A stretch of DNA of 21,381 nucleotides, taken from positions 1 to 21,381 of the forward strand of contig CAMIME010000040.1 in the NCBI GenBank assembly GCA_946221035.1, given 5' to 3'. This document shows positions 5,895-13,015 of the stretch, one piece after another (position 1 is the stretch's first letter; each line of letters opens with the position of its first letter). The notes under the pieces are model-generated. The model did no database searches. It was not told the DNA's origin and saw nothing but the letters and a program-made list of their open reading frames with translations. The position numbers and the translations under genes are program-made. The DNA comes from an uncultured Campylobacter sp. (GTDB lineage Bacteria > Actinomycetota > Actinomycetes > Mycobacteriales > Mycobacteriaceae).

Positions 5895-5905
5895 TTGTAT
5901 AACTG
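5895..5905 (+). promoter_or_regulatory. pxpA promoter: -10 TATAAC overlapped by a second GntR-like site TTGTATAACTG
   Basis: TATAAC (5898-5903) ends 7 bases before the ATG at 5911, so transcription would start at the start codon and give a leaderless mRNA. The overlapping TTGTATAACTG (5895-5905) shares TTGT--AAC with the palindrome at 5115-5129 and matches TNGTNNNACNA except at the last base. The surrounding CGGTTGTATAACTG is an imperfect palindrome (10 of 14 positions symmetric). A repressor bound here would cover the -10. No good -35 is visible. Confidence 0.45.
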
Positions 5906-5910
5906 GGGAC

Positions 5911-6666
5911 ATGCATATCGACCTCAATGCCGACCTCGGCGAGACGACCGCAGGCAACCCGGTCGCGGACGATGCCGCAATGCTGGAGATGGTTTCCAGC
6001 GCCAACGTTGCCACCGGCTTCCACGCCGGCGATCCCCATTCGATTGCGGGCACGTTGAAGGATGCCGCGGCCCACGCGGTGACCCTCGGCGCCCACGTTG
6101 CCTACCACGACCCGGTTGGCTTTGGCCGGCGCTTCATGGACTACGCCCCCGCTGAGCTTGCCGACGAGACGCTCTACCAAATCGGCGCCCTCCAAGCCCT
6201 CGCCGCCGTTCACGGCCTGGAGGTGAAGTACGTCAAGCCGCACGGGGCGCTGTACAACACCATCGTCCACCACGAAGCCCACGCGAAGGCCGTGATCGAC
6301 GGCATCAAGGCGTTCAGCCCCGACCTCGCCGTCATGCTGTTGCCGGGAGGCGTGGCCGTGGACATCGCTGAGAAGGCGGGCCTGCGCGTCATCCGGGAAG
6401 CATTCGCCGACCGCGGCTACAACCCCGACGGCACCTTGGTCTCGCGCCGCGAACCGAACGCGGTCATGCACGACCCGGCGCAGGTCGCCGAGCGCGTACT
6501 CCAGGTCGCGGAGACGGGCTCCGTCACCGCCATCGACGGCTCAGAGGTCAAGGTCCAGGCGGAATCCGTCTGCGTTCACGGCGACTCCCCCGGCTCCGTC
6601 GATCTGACCCGCAGTGTGGTGGACCTGCTGCGCGAAAAGGGCATCGAGATCAGGAGCGTCCTATGA
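5911..6666 (+). CDS. pxpA: 5-oxoprolinase subunit A (LamB/YcsF family), 251 aa
   Basis: PxpA is the LamB/YcsF component of the prokaryotic ATP-dependent 5-oxoprolinase, which opens 5-oxoproline to glutamate together with PxpB and PxpC. Family signature is complete: MHIDLNADLGE at the N-terminus, SSANVATGFHAGDP (about 28-41), GAHVAYHDPVGFGRRFMDY, YVKPHGALYN, and EAFADRGYNPDGTLVSRREPNAV, ending with the SVCVHGDSPGSV strand. Length (about 250) is standard. The frame is open further upstream to 5830, but the family always starts at the MxIDLNxDxGE sequence, so the ATG at 5911 is secure. Its stop overlaps the next start (ATGA, 6663-6666), consistent with coupled synthesis of complex subunits. Confidence 0.93.
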   Translation: MHIDLNADLGETTAGNPVADDAAMLEMVSSANVATGFHAGDPHSIAGTLKDAAAHAVTLGAHVAYHDPVGFGRRFMDYAPAELADETLYQIGALQALAAVHGLEVKYVKPHGALYNTIVHHEAHAKAVIDGIKAFSPDLAVMLLPGGVAVDIAEKAGLRVIREAFADRGYNPDGTLVSRREPNAVMHDPAQVAERVLQVAETGSVTAIDGSEVKVQAESVCVHGDSPGSVDLTRSVVDLLREKGIEIRSVL

Positions 6667-8216
6667 CCGACGTCAAGCGCGTTGGTACCCGCGCCCTGAT
6701 CGTCGACCTGCCCGACCTGGCCACCGTCATGGACTGGTACACGGCGCTCACCGCGCAGCCGCTCGACCACCAGACCGACGTCGTGGCGGCGGCACGCACC
6801 GTGCTGCTCACCTTCGACTCCCCCACCGCCACCACCAAGGCCATCTCGACGCTTCAGACGTACTCGCCCGACAGCGCCGAGCGCGGCGAGCCGCGCGACA
6901 TCGAGATCGCCGTGCTTTACGACGGCTCCGACCTCGCCGACCTCTCATCCTCCCTGGGCAAAACCCCAGACGAACTCATCGAGTGGCATACCTCCACAAC
7001 CTGGGTCGCCGCGTTCGGCGGGTTCGCGCCCGGGTTCACCTACTGCGTTCCCGAGGACCCCTCGCGTGCCCTAACCATCCCGCGCCGCGACACCCCGCGC
7101 ACCGCCGTGCCCGCGGGCGCAGTCGCGCTGGCAGGCGAGTTCTCCGCCGTGTACCCGCGCACCTCGCCGGGCGGGTGGCAGCTCATCGGCACGACAAACA
7201 CGCCGATGTGGGACTCCACGGCCACCCCGCCCGCCCTCGTGCTGCCGGGTGACAAGGTCCACTACGTCGCCGTCGACGCGCTTCCGGAGGACTCCGTCAC
7301 CGCCCGCAAGCACCTTGCCAAGCCGCCGCGCCGGCCCGTGTTCACACTCGACGACGCCGGGCTCCAGACCCTCTACCAGGACCTCGGCCGCCAGGGCAAC
7401 GGCAACCTGGGCGTGACCACCTCCGGCTCGGCCGACCGGGGCTCAGCGCGCACCGCGAACTCCGCCGTGGGCAACAAGCGCAACGCGACCCTGCTCGAAA
7501 ACGTCGGCGGCTGCGCGATGACGGCGTTGACCGAAACCGTCGTCTGCGTTACGGGGGCCGACGCGGACGTCACCGTGGGCGGGCGCCCAGTGCCATTGGC
7601 GACGCCGACGATTGTGCCGGCGGGGGCGGAGCTCGTCGTCAAGCCAGCGCGCCTGGGAATGCGCACGTATATCGCGGTGCGCGGCGGGCTGATCGCCGAC
7701 ACCGAGCTCGACTCCGCCGCCACCGACATGCTCTCCGGGCTGGGGCCGGCGGCGCTGCAGGCCGGCGACACGATCGCGATGTCGCTCACCCCGTCCGAAT
7801 CGGCGAACTCGCTTTTGAGCAACCCGCTGCGCGTCGAGCGCGACGGGGCCGACGTCGTGGGCACCGTGCGCTGCGTGCTCGGGCCTCGCGACGACTGGTT
7901 CGGCGACGAGTCCGTCGAGCAGTTCCTGAACACCACGTTTACCGTCACCGGTGATTCCAACCGGGTGGGCCTGCGGCTCGAGGCCGACGCGCCCATCACC
8001 CGCGTCCGCGAAGGTGAGCTGCCGTCCGAAGGCATGGTCGCCGGGTCAGTCCAGATCCCGCCCAGCGGCCAACCGGTGCTCTTTCTTCGCGACCACGCCG
8101 TCACCGGCGGCTACCCCGTCATCGCCACAGTGATCAACGAAGACGTCGACATTGCCGCGCAGCTGCCCCCCGGCGGGAAACTGCGCTTCGAACGCTACCC
8201 AATGGAGGAACAATGA
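6663..8216 (+). CDS. pxpBC: Fused 5-oxoprolinase subunits B and C (KipI-KipA / AHS1-AHS2 fusion), 517 aa
   Basis: Residues 1 to about 210 are a PxpB/KipI (allophanate hydrolase subunit 1-like) domain: GFAPGFTY (120-127), PRRDTPRTAVPAGAVALAGEF and SPGGWQLIGTT, then LPGDKVHY. Residues from about 225 are a PxpC/KipA (subunit 2-like) domain: GLQTLYQDLGRQG (233-245), the SGSADRGSARTAN and VGN segment, VTGAD, the D-S-N-R-V-G-L-R-L pattern, and VAGSVQIPPSGQPVLF with TGGYPVIATV near the end. In most genomes B and C are separate proteins of about 220 and 310 aa; this fusion has the matching total length. KipI- and KipA-like domains also occur in urea carboxylase, where the KipA-like part is the carboxyltransferase, which matters given the biotin carboxylase encoded next (ATGA overlap at 8213-8216). 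Confidence 0.93.
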   Translation: MTDVKRVGTRALIVDLPDLATVMDWYTALTAQPLDHQTDVVAAARTVLLTFDSPTATTKAISTLQTYSPDSAERGEPRDIEIAVLYDGSDLADLSSSLGKTPDELIEWHTSTTWVAAFGGFAPGFTYCVPEDPSRALTIPRRDTPRTAVPAGAVALAGEFSAVYPRTSPGGWQLIGTTNTPMWDSTATPPALVLPGDKVHYVAVDALPEDSVTARKHLAKPPRRPVFTLDDAGLQTLYQDLGRQGNGNLGVTTSGSADRGSARTANSAVGNKRNATLLENVGGCAMTALTETVVCVTGADADVTVGGRPVPLATPTIVPAGAELVVKPARLGMRTYIAVRGGLIADTELDSAATDMLSGLGPAALQAGDTIAMSLTPSESANSLLSNPLRVERDGADVVGTVRCVLGPRDDWFGDESVEQFLNTTFTVTGDSNRVGLRLEADAPITRVREGELPSEGMVAGSVQIPPSGQPVLFLRDHAVTGGYPVIATVINEDVDIAAQLPPGGKLRFERYPMEEQ

Positions 8217-9946
8217 CCCTTTCTGCAGTCCTGATTGCCAACCGTGGCGAGATCGCTGTACGCATCGCGCGCACCGCCCGCGACCTGGGCATCCGCTCGA
8301 TCGCGGTCTATTCGGAACCTGACACCGGTGCGCTGCACACGCAGGTTGCCGACGAAGCGTACCTCCTGCCCGGCAAAACATCGGCCGAGACGTACATGAA
8401 CGTGCCGGCGCTCATCGAGATCGCGCACCGCGCCGGCGCCGACTGCCTCCACCCCGGCTACGGCTTCTTGTCCGAAAACGCCGACTTCGCGCGCACCGTG
8501 GAGGAGGCCGGGCTGAAGTGGATCGGCCCCTCGCCCGAGGCCATTGAGCTGCTCGGCGACAAGCTTTCCGCCCGCGCGCTGGCCGTCGAGGTGGACGCGC
8601 CGCTCGCGCCCGGCACCGGTGAGCCGCTGTCCACCTGGGAGGAAGCCCGCGACTTCGCCGAGGAGCACGGCATGCCCATCGCCATCAAGGCGGCGTTCGG
8701 CGGCGGCGGCCGCGGCCTGAAGGTCGTCTTCGACGAGGCCGACATCGAGGAGGGCTTCGCCTCCGCCGGCCGCGAGGCGAAGGAGGCGTTCGGCCGCGGC
8801 GAATGCTACGTGGAAAAGTTCCTCGTCCACCCGCGCCACGTCGAAGCGCAGGTGCTTGCCGACGGCCACGGCAACGTCGCGGTCTTGGGCACCCGCGACT
8901 GCTCCACCCAGCGCCGCTTCCAAAAGTTGATCGAGGAGGCGCCCGCCCCCTTCCTCACCGACGAACAGCGCACCGCCATCGAGGAGGGCGCCCGCGAGAT
9001 CTGCCGCAAGGCGGGCTACCAGTCCGCCGGCACCGTCGAATACATCGTGTCGGAAGACGGGACGGTCTCCTTCCTCGAGGTCAACACCCGTGTCCAGGTG
9101 GAGCACCCCGTGACCGAGGCCGTCACCGGCGTCGACATCATCGCGGAGCAGTTCCGGGTGGCGGATGGGCTGCCCCTCTCCTTCGTCGAGGGGCAGGACG
9201 AAGTGGATCCGTCGATAAGCGGGCATGCGTTTGAGTTCCGCATCAACGCCGAGGATGTGACCAACGGCTTCGCACCGTCGCCGGGGACGGTGACGCGCTT
9301 CGACGTGCCGACGGGGCCGGGCATCCGCGTCGACACCGGCGTGCGCACCGGCGGCCAGATCCCGCCGTATTACGACTCGCTCATGGGCAAGCTCATCGTG
9401 TGGGGCCCCGACCGCGACACCGCGCTGCGCCGCGCGCGCCAGGCGCTGGCCGAGTTCGAGATCGACGGCGTGCGCACCGTCCTGCCGTTCCACCGCGACA
9501 TGGTGGAGGCGCCGGAGATTACTGGCGAATCGCTCGACGTGTACACCGACTGGGTCGACCACAACTACTCCCCGTCCGCGCGCCATAACGCGGGCGACAT
9601 TGAGCACATTTACGACGAGCGGCGAAGCGTCGTTATCGAAATCGACGGCCGCCTGCACACCATCGGGTTCCCGGTGGCGCTGCTGGGTTCCGGCGGCGGG
9701 GCCGAGCCTGAGCAGGCGGCGCCTGCCGACGAATCGGCGGGCGCGGTGACCTCGAAGTACGAGGCGACGATCGTCGAATGGCTCGTGGCCGACGGCGATG
9801 TGGTGTCGAAGGGCGACCCGATCGCCACCGTCGAGGCGATGAAGATGGAATCCCAGGTGAAGGCGCCGCGCGACGGGCAAATCTCGCTGGCCGCGAAGCA
9901 GGGCGAACGTGTGAAAGCTAACGCCACGATCGCCACAATCTCCTAG
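8213..9946 (+). CDS. Biotin carboxylase-BCCP fusion (acyl-CoA/urea carboxylase alpha-subunit type), 577 aa
   Basis: An ATP-grasp biotin carboxylase fused to a biotin carrier domain. Visible landmarks: ANRGEIAVRIARTARDLG (9-26), HPGYGFLSENADFA, the Gly-rich loop FGGGGRGLKV (162-171), RDCSTQRRFQKLIEEAPAP, and the catalytic stretch EVNTRVQVEHPVTE (289-302). An Ala/Glu/Pro-rich linker (about 485-505) leads to the C-terminal carrier domain with EAMKMES; Lys544 is the predicted biotin site. It resembles actinobacterial AccA3/AccBC in layout but is slightly shorter, and it overlaps pxpBC by ATGA, preceded by an AGGA ribosome binding site. Because no acyl-CoA carboxyltransferase beta subunit is nearby and KipI/KipA-like domains are, I infer that it serves the pxp system rather than fatty-acid synthesis. 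Biotinylation would require the cell's BirA. Confidence 0.9.
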   Translation: MTLSAVLIANRGEIAVRIARTARDLGIRSIAVYSEPDTGALHTQVADEAYLLPGKTSAETYMNVPALIEIAHRAGADCLHPGYGFLSENADFARTVEEAGLKWIGPSPEAIELLGDKLSARALAVEVDAPLAPGTGEPLSTWEEARDFAEEHGMPIAIKAAFGGGGRGLKVVFDEADIEEGFASAGREAKEAFGRGECYVEKFLVHPRHVEAQVLADGHGNVAVLGTRDCSTQRRFQKLIEEAPAPFLTDEQRTAIEEGAREICRKAGYQSAGTVEYIVSEDGTVSFLEVNTRVQVEHPVTEAVTGVDIIAEQFRVADGLPLSFVEGQDEVDPSISGHAFEFRINAEDVTNGFAPSPGTVTRFDVPTGPGIRVDTGVRTGGQIPPYYDSLMGKLIVWGPDRDTALRRARQALAEFEIDGVRTVLPFHRDMVEAPEITGESLDVYTDWVDHNYSPSARHNAGDIEHIYDERRSVVIEIDGRLHTIGFPVALLGSGGGAEPEQAAPADESAGAVTSKYEATIVEWLVADGDVVSKGDPIATVEAMKMESQVKAPRDGQISLAAKQGERVKANATIATIS

Positions 9947-9957
9947 GTCAGCGTGCT

Positions 9958-9963
9958 TACGAT
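9958..9963 (+). promoter_or_regulatory. Possible -10 element TACGAT for the alcohol dehydrogenase
   Basis: TACGAT lies 29 bases before the ATG at 9993 and would start transcription near 9970. The same hexamer appears before the DUF3806-like and NRAMP genes. No -35 is obvious. If real, the left arm of the inverted repeat at 9962-9994 would act at DNA level, not in the mRNA; read-through from the carboxylase gene would include it. Confidence 0.25.
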
Positions 9964-9994
9964 GGGGGTGTCCCGAGTAGAAAGGAACCCCCAT
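9962..9994 (+). promoter_or_regulatory. Inverted repeat ATGGGGGT / ACCCCCAT enclosing the adh ribosome binding site and start
   Basis: Perfect 8-base arms lie at 9962-9969 and 9987-9994. The 17-base loop contains the Shine-Dalgarno sequence AAAGGA (9981-9986), and the right arm includes the first two bases of the ATG at 9993. In an mRNA read through from the upstream carboxylase gene this hairpin would hold the start codon in a GC-rich stem. It may be a translational control element or an operator. Confidence 0.45.
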
Positions 9995-11069
9995 GAAAGC
10001 CCTCACCTACTTCGGCGCCGGCGACGTGCGTGTCGACGAGCGCCCCGTCCCCACCATCCTCGAACCCACCGACGCCATCGTCCGCATTGACACCACCACG
10101 ATTTGCGGCACCGACCTCGGGATCTTCCACGGTAAGAACCCCGAGATCGGGGAAACCGAGCGCGAGCGCACCGGTGAGTGGAACGGCCGCATTTTGGGGC
10201 ACGAGGGCATCGGTACGATCGAGGCGGTCGGCGACGCGGTGCACAACTTCAAGCCCGGCGACAAGGTGCTGGTGTCGTGCATCTCTCGCTGCGGCGCGTG
10301 CGAGAACTGCCAGAAGCAGCTCTACAGCCACTGCCAAAACGGCGGCTCCTGGATCTTGGGTTACATGATCGACGGCACCCTCGCCGAGTACGTGCGCACC
10401 CCCTTCGCCGACACCTCCCTGTACAAGCTTCCCGAAGGCCTGGATAAGGAAGTGGCGGTCTTCCTCTCCGACGCGCTGCCCACCGGCCACGAGATCGGCG
10501 TCCAGTACGGTGACGTGAAGCCCGGCAGTGACATCATGATCGTCGGCGCCGGCCCCGTGGGCATGGGCGTGCTGCTGACCTCGCAGTTCTACTCCCCCGC
10601 CACCATCACCGTGGTGGACATGGACAACAACCGCCTGGCAAAGGCCCGCGACATGGGTGCCACCCACACGATCAACCCGTCCGAGGACGACGTCGCGGCG
10701 AAGATCGCGGAGATCACCGATGGCCGCGGCGTTGACACCGCGATTGAGGCCGTGGGCTTACCCGCAACGTGGCAGACCTGCGCCGACAACGTCAAGGAGG
10801 GCGGCAACATCGCGGTCGTCGGCGTTCACGGCAAGGCGGTGGAGTTCCCGCTGCAGCAGATGTGGATCAAGAACCTCAAGATCACCACCGGCCTGGTCAA
10901 CGCGAACACCACCGGCATGCTGCTCAAGGCGGTCCAAAATACCGACCTGCCCATCAAGTCGCTGGCCACGCACCACTTCACCTGGGACGAACTGGACAAG
11001 GCATGGGAGACCTTCTCCAACGCGGAGAAGTACCAGGCGATGAAGGTGATCATCGACAACAACAACTAG
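9993..11069 (+). CDS. Zinc-dependent alcohol dehydrogenase (MDR family), 358 aa
   Basis: Medium-chain dehydrogenase/reductase. Catalytic zinc ligands are Cys38 (ICGTD) and His70-Glu71 (LGHEGIGTIEAVG); structural zinc ligands are Cys100, Cys103, Cys106 and Cys114 (CGACENCQKQLYSHC). The Rossmann fold has VGAGPVGMG (184-192) and a following VVDMDNNRLAKARDMGA, whose Asp at the strand end favours NAD(H) over NADP(H). The insert NPEIGETERERTGEWNGR before the GHE motif and the C-terminal NANTTGMLLKAVQ resemble bacterial ADHs that act on secondary or short-chain alcohols, though the substrate is open. A good Shine-Dalgarno (AAAGGA) precedes the ATG. It is 46 bp after the carboxylase gene on the same strand, but nothing in its sequence ties it to the pxp pathway. 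Its TAG overlaps the stop of the convergent HNH gene (CTAG). Confidence 0.9.
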   Translation: MKALTYFGAGDVRVDERPVPTILEPTDAIVRIDTTTICGTDLGIFHGKNPEIGETERERTGEWNGRILGHEGIGTIEAVGDAVHNFKPGDKVLVSCISRCGACENCQKQLYSHCQNGGSWILGYMIDGTLAEYVRTPFADTSLYKLPEGLDKEVAVFLSDALPTGHEIGVQYGDVKPGSDIMIVGAGPVGMGVLLTSQFYSPATITVVDMDNNRLAKARDMGATHTINPSEDDVAAKIAEITDGRGVDTAIEAVGLPATWQTCADNVKEGGNIAVVGVHGKAVEFPLQQMWIKNLKITTGLVNANTTGMLLKAVQNTDLPIKSLATHHFTWDELDKAWETFSNAEKYQAMKVIIDNNN

Positions 11070-12130
11070 CGCCCGAACAACACGTCCATCGCCCCGTAGG
11101 GGTGGTGGGCGTTTCGCACTGCGTAACCGTTCGGGGAGACCCACACCGGCCGGCCCCTGATCCGTGCGATGCGGCCCCGTTTGCGCCGGGCGGGGTCGTC
11201 GTCGTTGACGCGGTTGTGATAGCGGCACAGGGGCGCCAGGTTGGCAACGTTGGTCTCCCCGCCCCGCGCCCACGGCTCGATGTGGTGGATTTCGCAGTGG
11301 TCGGAGGGGCGGCGACACCCGGGCACGAGGCACGTCGTCGACGCCATCCGCACCAGGTCGCGCTGCTTCTGGTTGGCCAACCGCTGACCGCGGTAGAGGT
11401 TCACCGGGCCTTCCTGCGGGTGGAACAGCGCCACCTCCAAGGCGTCGCCGAAGTGTTGCGCAAGGAATTGGGCACCGGTCATGGTGGTGCCGTCGGTAAG
11501 CCCGAGCACGGTGTCGTCGCCTTGGCCCCCGAGGATGCGGATCGTGGAGTCGAGGGGGATCACCGTGATGGGGCGCGGCACGGCGCGCTGCATCCCGCCC
11601 TCGTAGAACATCTCAACGAAGTTGTCGGCCATCTGCGGCGACTCCGCCTTGTCGGCGTCGAGGTCCTGGCGGGAGGCGAACACCATGTTCGCGATGTGGC
11701 GGTCCTCCGCGGTGAGGAAAAGCGTGCTCATCCCCATCCGGGAGGCCGACACGCGCAGCTGCTTGCGCGGCGGCGCCGGCTCGGGGGTGGGGACGATCCG
11801 TTTGGCGGCGCGCTTCAACGCCGCGAAGTCGCCCCTCACCGCGAGAAGTTCGAGGCGCAGCTGCCAGCGTAGGGCAAGATCGGCCACCCGAGACACCCTG
11901 CGCTCGATGTAGAGGAGCTGGTGCAGGCTCCGGCCCCGCGCCCGTTCCAGCGCGTGGCGCTGTTTGCGCGTGAACTTGGTTTTTCCGAAGTAGATGTCTC
12001 GGAGCCCGCCCCACTCCTTGACCTGCTTCGGATCGAGGTTGGCCCCCACCGCGTACTGCTCGTCGAAATGCGCAAGGGCGTCGATCGGGGCGACCGACAG
12101 CGCATCAACGAGTGCAGTAAACAGATTCAT
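11066..12130 (-). CDS. DUF222/HNH endonuclease domain protein (13E12 repeat family type), 354 aa
   Basis: The N-terminal two thirds are a helical, Arg/Leu-rich DUF222-like region (for example FTRKQRHALERARGRSLHQLLYIERRVSRVADLALRW in overall character), followed by the segment with TLFLTAEDRHIANMVFA. The C-terminus is an HNH nuclease: CLVPGCRRPSDHCEIHHIEPWARGG and NLAPLCRYHNRVNDD, with Cys267/Cys272 and Cys302/His305 as probable structural zinc ligands and His282-His283 in the active site. Such genes are multicopy in many actinobacteria and are related to the mycobacterial 13E12 REP family; their function is poorly known. I use the ATG at 12130 rather than the upstream frame opening (12163) because a promoter-like TTGTGT-18 nt-TACCGT lies exactly upstream. 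It separates the pxp genes from their likely partners. Confidence 0.85.
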   Translation of the reverse strand: MNLFTALVDALSVAPIDALAHFDEQYAVGANLDPKQVKEWGGLRDIYFGKTKFTRKQRHALERARGRSLHQLLYIERRVSRVADLALRWQLRLELLAVRGDFAALKRAAKRIVPTPEPAPPRKQLRVSASRMGMSTLFLTAEDRHIANMVFASRQDLDADKAESPQMADNFVEMFYEGGMQRAVPRPITVIPLDSTIRILGGQGDDTVLGLTDGTTMTGAQFLAQHFGDALEVALFHPQEGPVNLYRGQRLANQKQRDLVRMASTTCLVPGCRRPSDHCEIHHIEPWARGGETNVANLAPLCRYHNRVNDDDPARRKRGRIARIRGRPVWVSPNGYAVRNAHHPYGAMDVLFGR

Positions 12131-12137
12131 ACCCCGC

Positions 12138-12172
12138 ACGGTAAACGCGCGTGCCAGGGGCACACAACCCCC
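12138..12172 (-). promoter_or_regulatory. Putative promoter of the HNH gene (TTGTGT, 18 nt, TACCGT)
   Basis: On the minus strand TACCGT (12143 to 12138) ends 7 bases before the ATG at 12130, as expected for a leaderless mRNA. A -35-like TTGTGT lies 18 bases further upstream. Both hexamers are only partial consensus matches, so confidence is limited. Confidence 0.35.
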
Positions 12173-12181
12173 ACCTCTTTT

Positions 12182-12215
12182 GGCCTGTGGATAACGAAAA
12201 AGTTATCCACAGGCC
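12182..12215. repeat. 34-bp perfect inverted repeat with two consensus DnaA boxes
   Basis: Arms GGCCTGTGGATAAC (12182-12195) and GTTATCCACAGGCC (12202-12215) are perfectly complementary around GAAAAA. Each arm carries the DnaA-box consensus TTATCCACA (minus strand at 12194-12186, plus strand at 12203-12211). The repeat follows the stop of the DUF1445 gene at 12224 with the palindrome CCCGCGCGGG (12214-12223) in between. As RNA it would form a 14-bp stem and could act as a terminator for that gene, although no U-run follows. No other origin features (dnaA, dnaN, AT-rich unwinding region, parS) are seen. Confidence 0.85.
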
Positions 12216-12223
12216 CGCGCGGG

Positions 12224-13006
12224 TTACGGCACCTGGTAAGCGAGGTCTCGCGCGTCGGTGACCAGCATCTTCCCCGGCGAGTGGCAGATTGCCAGGTCCG
12301 GTTCCGAAGACATGACGATCGACTGCGGCGTCACCCCGCACGCCCAGAACACCGGCACCCACCCCTCGGGCACGTCGACGGCGTCGCCGAAATCGGGCGC
12401 TGACAGGTCGTCGATCCCGATGGCTGCGGGCTCGCCGACGTGCACCGGAGCCCCGTGCACCGCCGGGTAGCGCGACGTGATGCGCACCGCGTCCGCCACC
12501 TGCCCCGGCGGGATGGGCCGCATGGACACCACCATCTTCCCGGAGAACACCCCCGCCGGCTCGCAGTCGATGTCGGTGAGGTACATGGGCACGTTGCGGC
12601 CTTGGTCGATGTGGGCGACCGGCACCCCGTTATCCAACAACGCCTGCTCAAACGTGAAGGAACAGCCGATCAAGAAAGCGACGGTGGAATCGGTCCAGTA
12701 TTGGGTGGCGGCCGAAGGTTCGTCGATAAGCGAGCCGTGCGAAAAGATGCGGTAGGACGGGATGTCCGTGCGGATGTCGCCGCCGGCGAGCAGCGGCGAG
12801 GACACTTGCCCCGGCTCCAGCACGCCGAGCAGCGGGCACGGTTTGGGGTTGCGCTGCGCGAAGAGTAGGAAGTCGAACGCGTACTTGCGGTCGAGCGCGA
12901 TCAAGTTGGCCTGGGCGTAACCAGCGGAAAAGCCCGCGGTTGTAGCGACGTCACGGTCGCGGAACAACGCGCGGGCTTGCGCCGGGGTCATGGAAGCGGG
13001 TTGCAT
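12224..13006 (-). CDS. DUF1445 / D-glutamate cyclase family protein (YcsI-like putative hydro-lyase), 260 aa
   Basis: The whole length matches the DUF1445 (PF07286) family: TTAGFSAGYAQANLIALD, FDFLLFAQRNPKPCPLLGVLEPG (about 44-66), FLIGCSFTFEQAL (111-123), NVPMYLTDIDCEPAGVF, VVSMRPIP (159-166), HGAPVHVGEPAAIGIDDL (184-201), PDFGDAV and FWACGVTPQ (220-228), then HSPGKMLVTD. The conserved Cys in IGCSF, CEPAG and WACG are all kept. The mammalian relative DGLUCY is a mitochondrial D-glutamate cyclase making 5-oxo-D-proline; bacterial members are mostly annotated only as putative hydro-lyases. In Bacillus subtilis the homologue YcsI is encoded among the 5-oxoprolinase genes. Here it starts 9 bp after the NRAMP-like transporter gene. 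A start at residue 6 (12991) is also possible. The exact reaction is unproven. Confidence 0.85.
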   Translation of the reverse strand: MQPASMTPAQARALFRDRDVATTAGFSAGYAQANLIALDRKYAFDFLLFAQRNPKPCPLLGVLEPGQVSSPLLAGGDIRTDIPSYRIFSHGSLIDEPSAATQYWTDSTVAFLIGCSFTFEQALLDNGVPVAHIDQGRNVPMYLTDIDCEPAGVFSGKMVVSMRPIPPGQVADAVRITSRYPAVHGAPVHVGEPAAIGIDDLSAPDFGDAVDVPEGWVPVFWACGVTPQSIVMSSEPDLAICHSPGKMLVTDARDLAYQVP

Positions 13007-13015
13007 GCCTTCAGG

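Noticed and set aside
8195..10006. A 603-codon minus-strand open frame opposite the carboxylase gene
   Set aside because: Its translation is His/Arg/Asp/Gly-rich with no motifs and mirrors the conserved biotin carboxylase on the plus strand. Long antisense frames are expected in high-GC genes.
12182..12215. Chromosomal replication origin at the DnaA-box repeat
   Set aside because: Only two boxes in one stem; no dnaA/dnaN/rpmH genes, AT-rich unwinding region or further box cluster around it.
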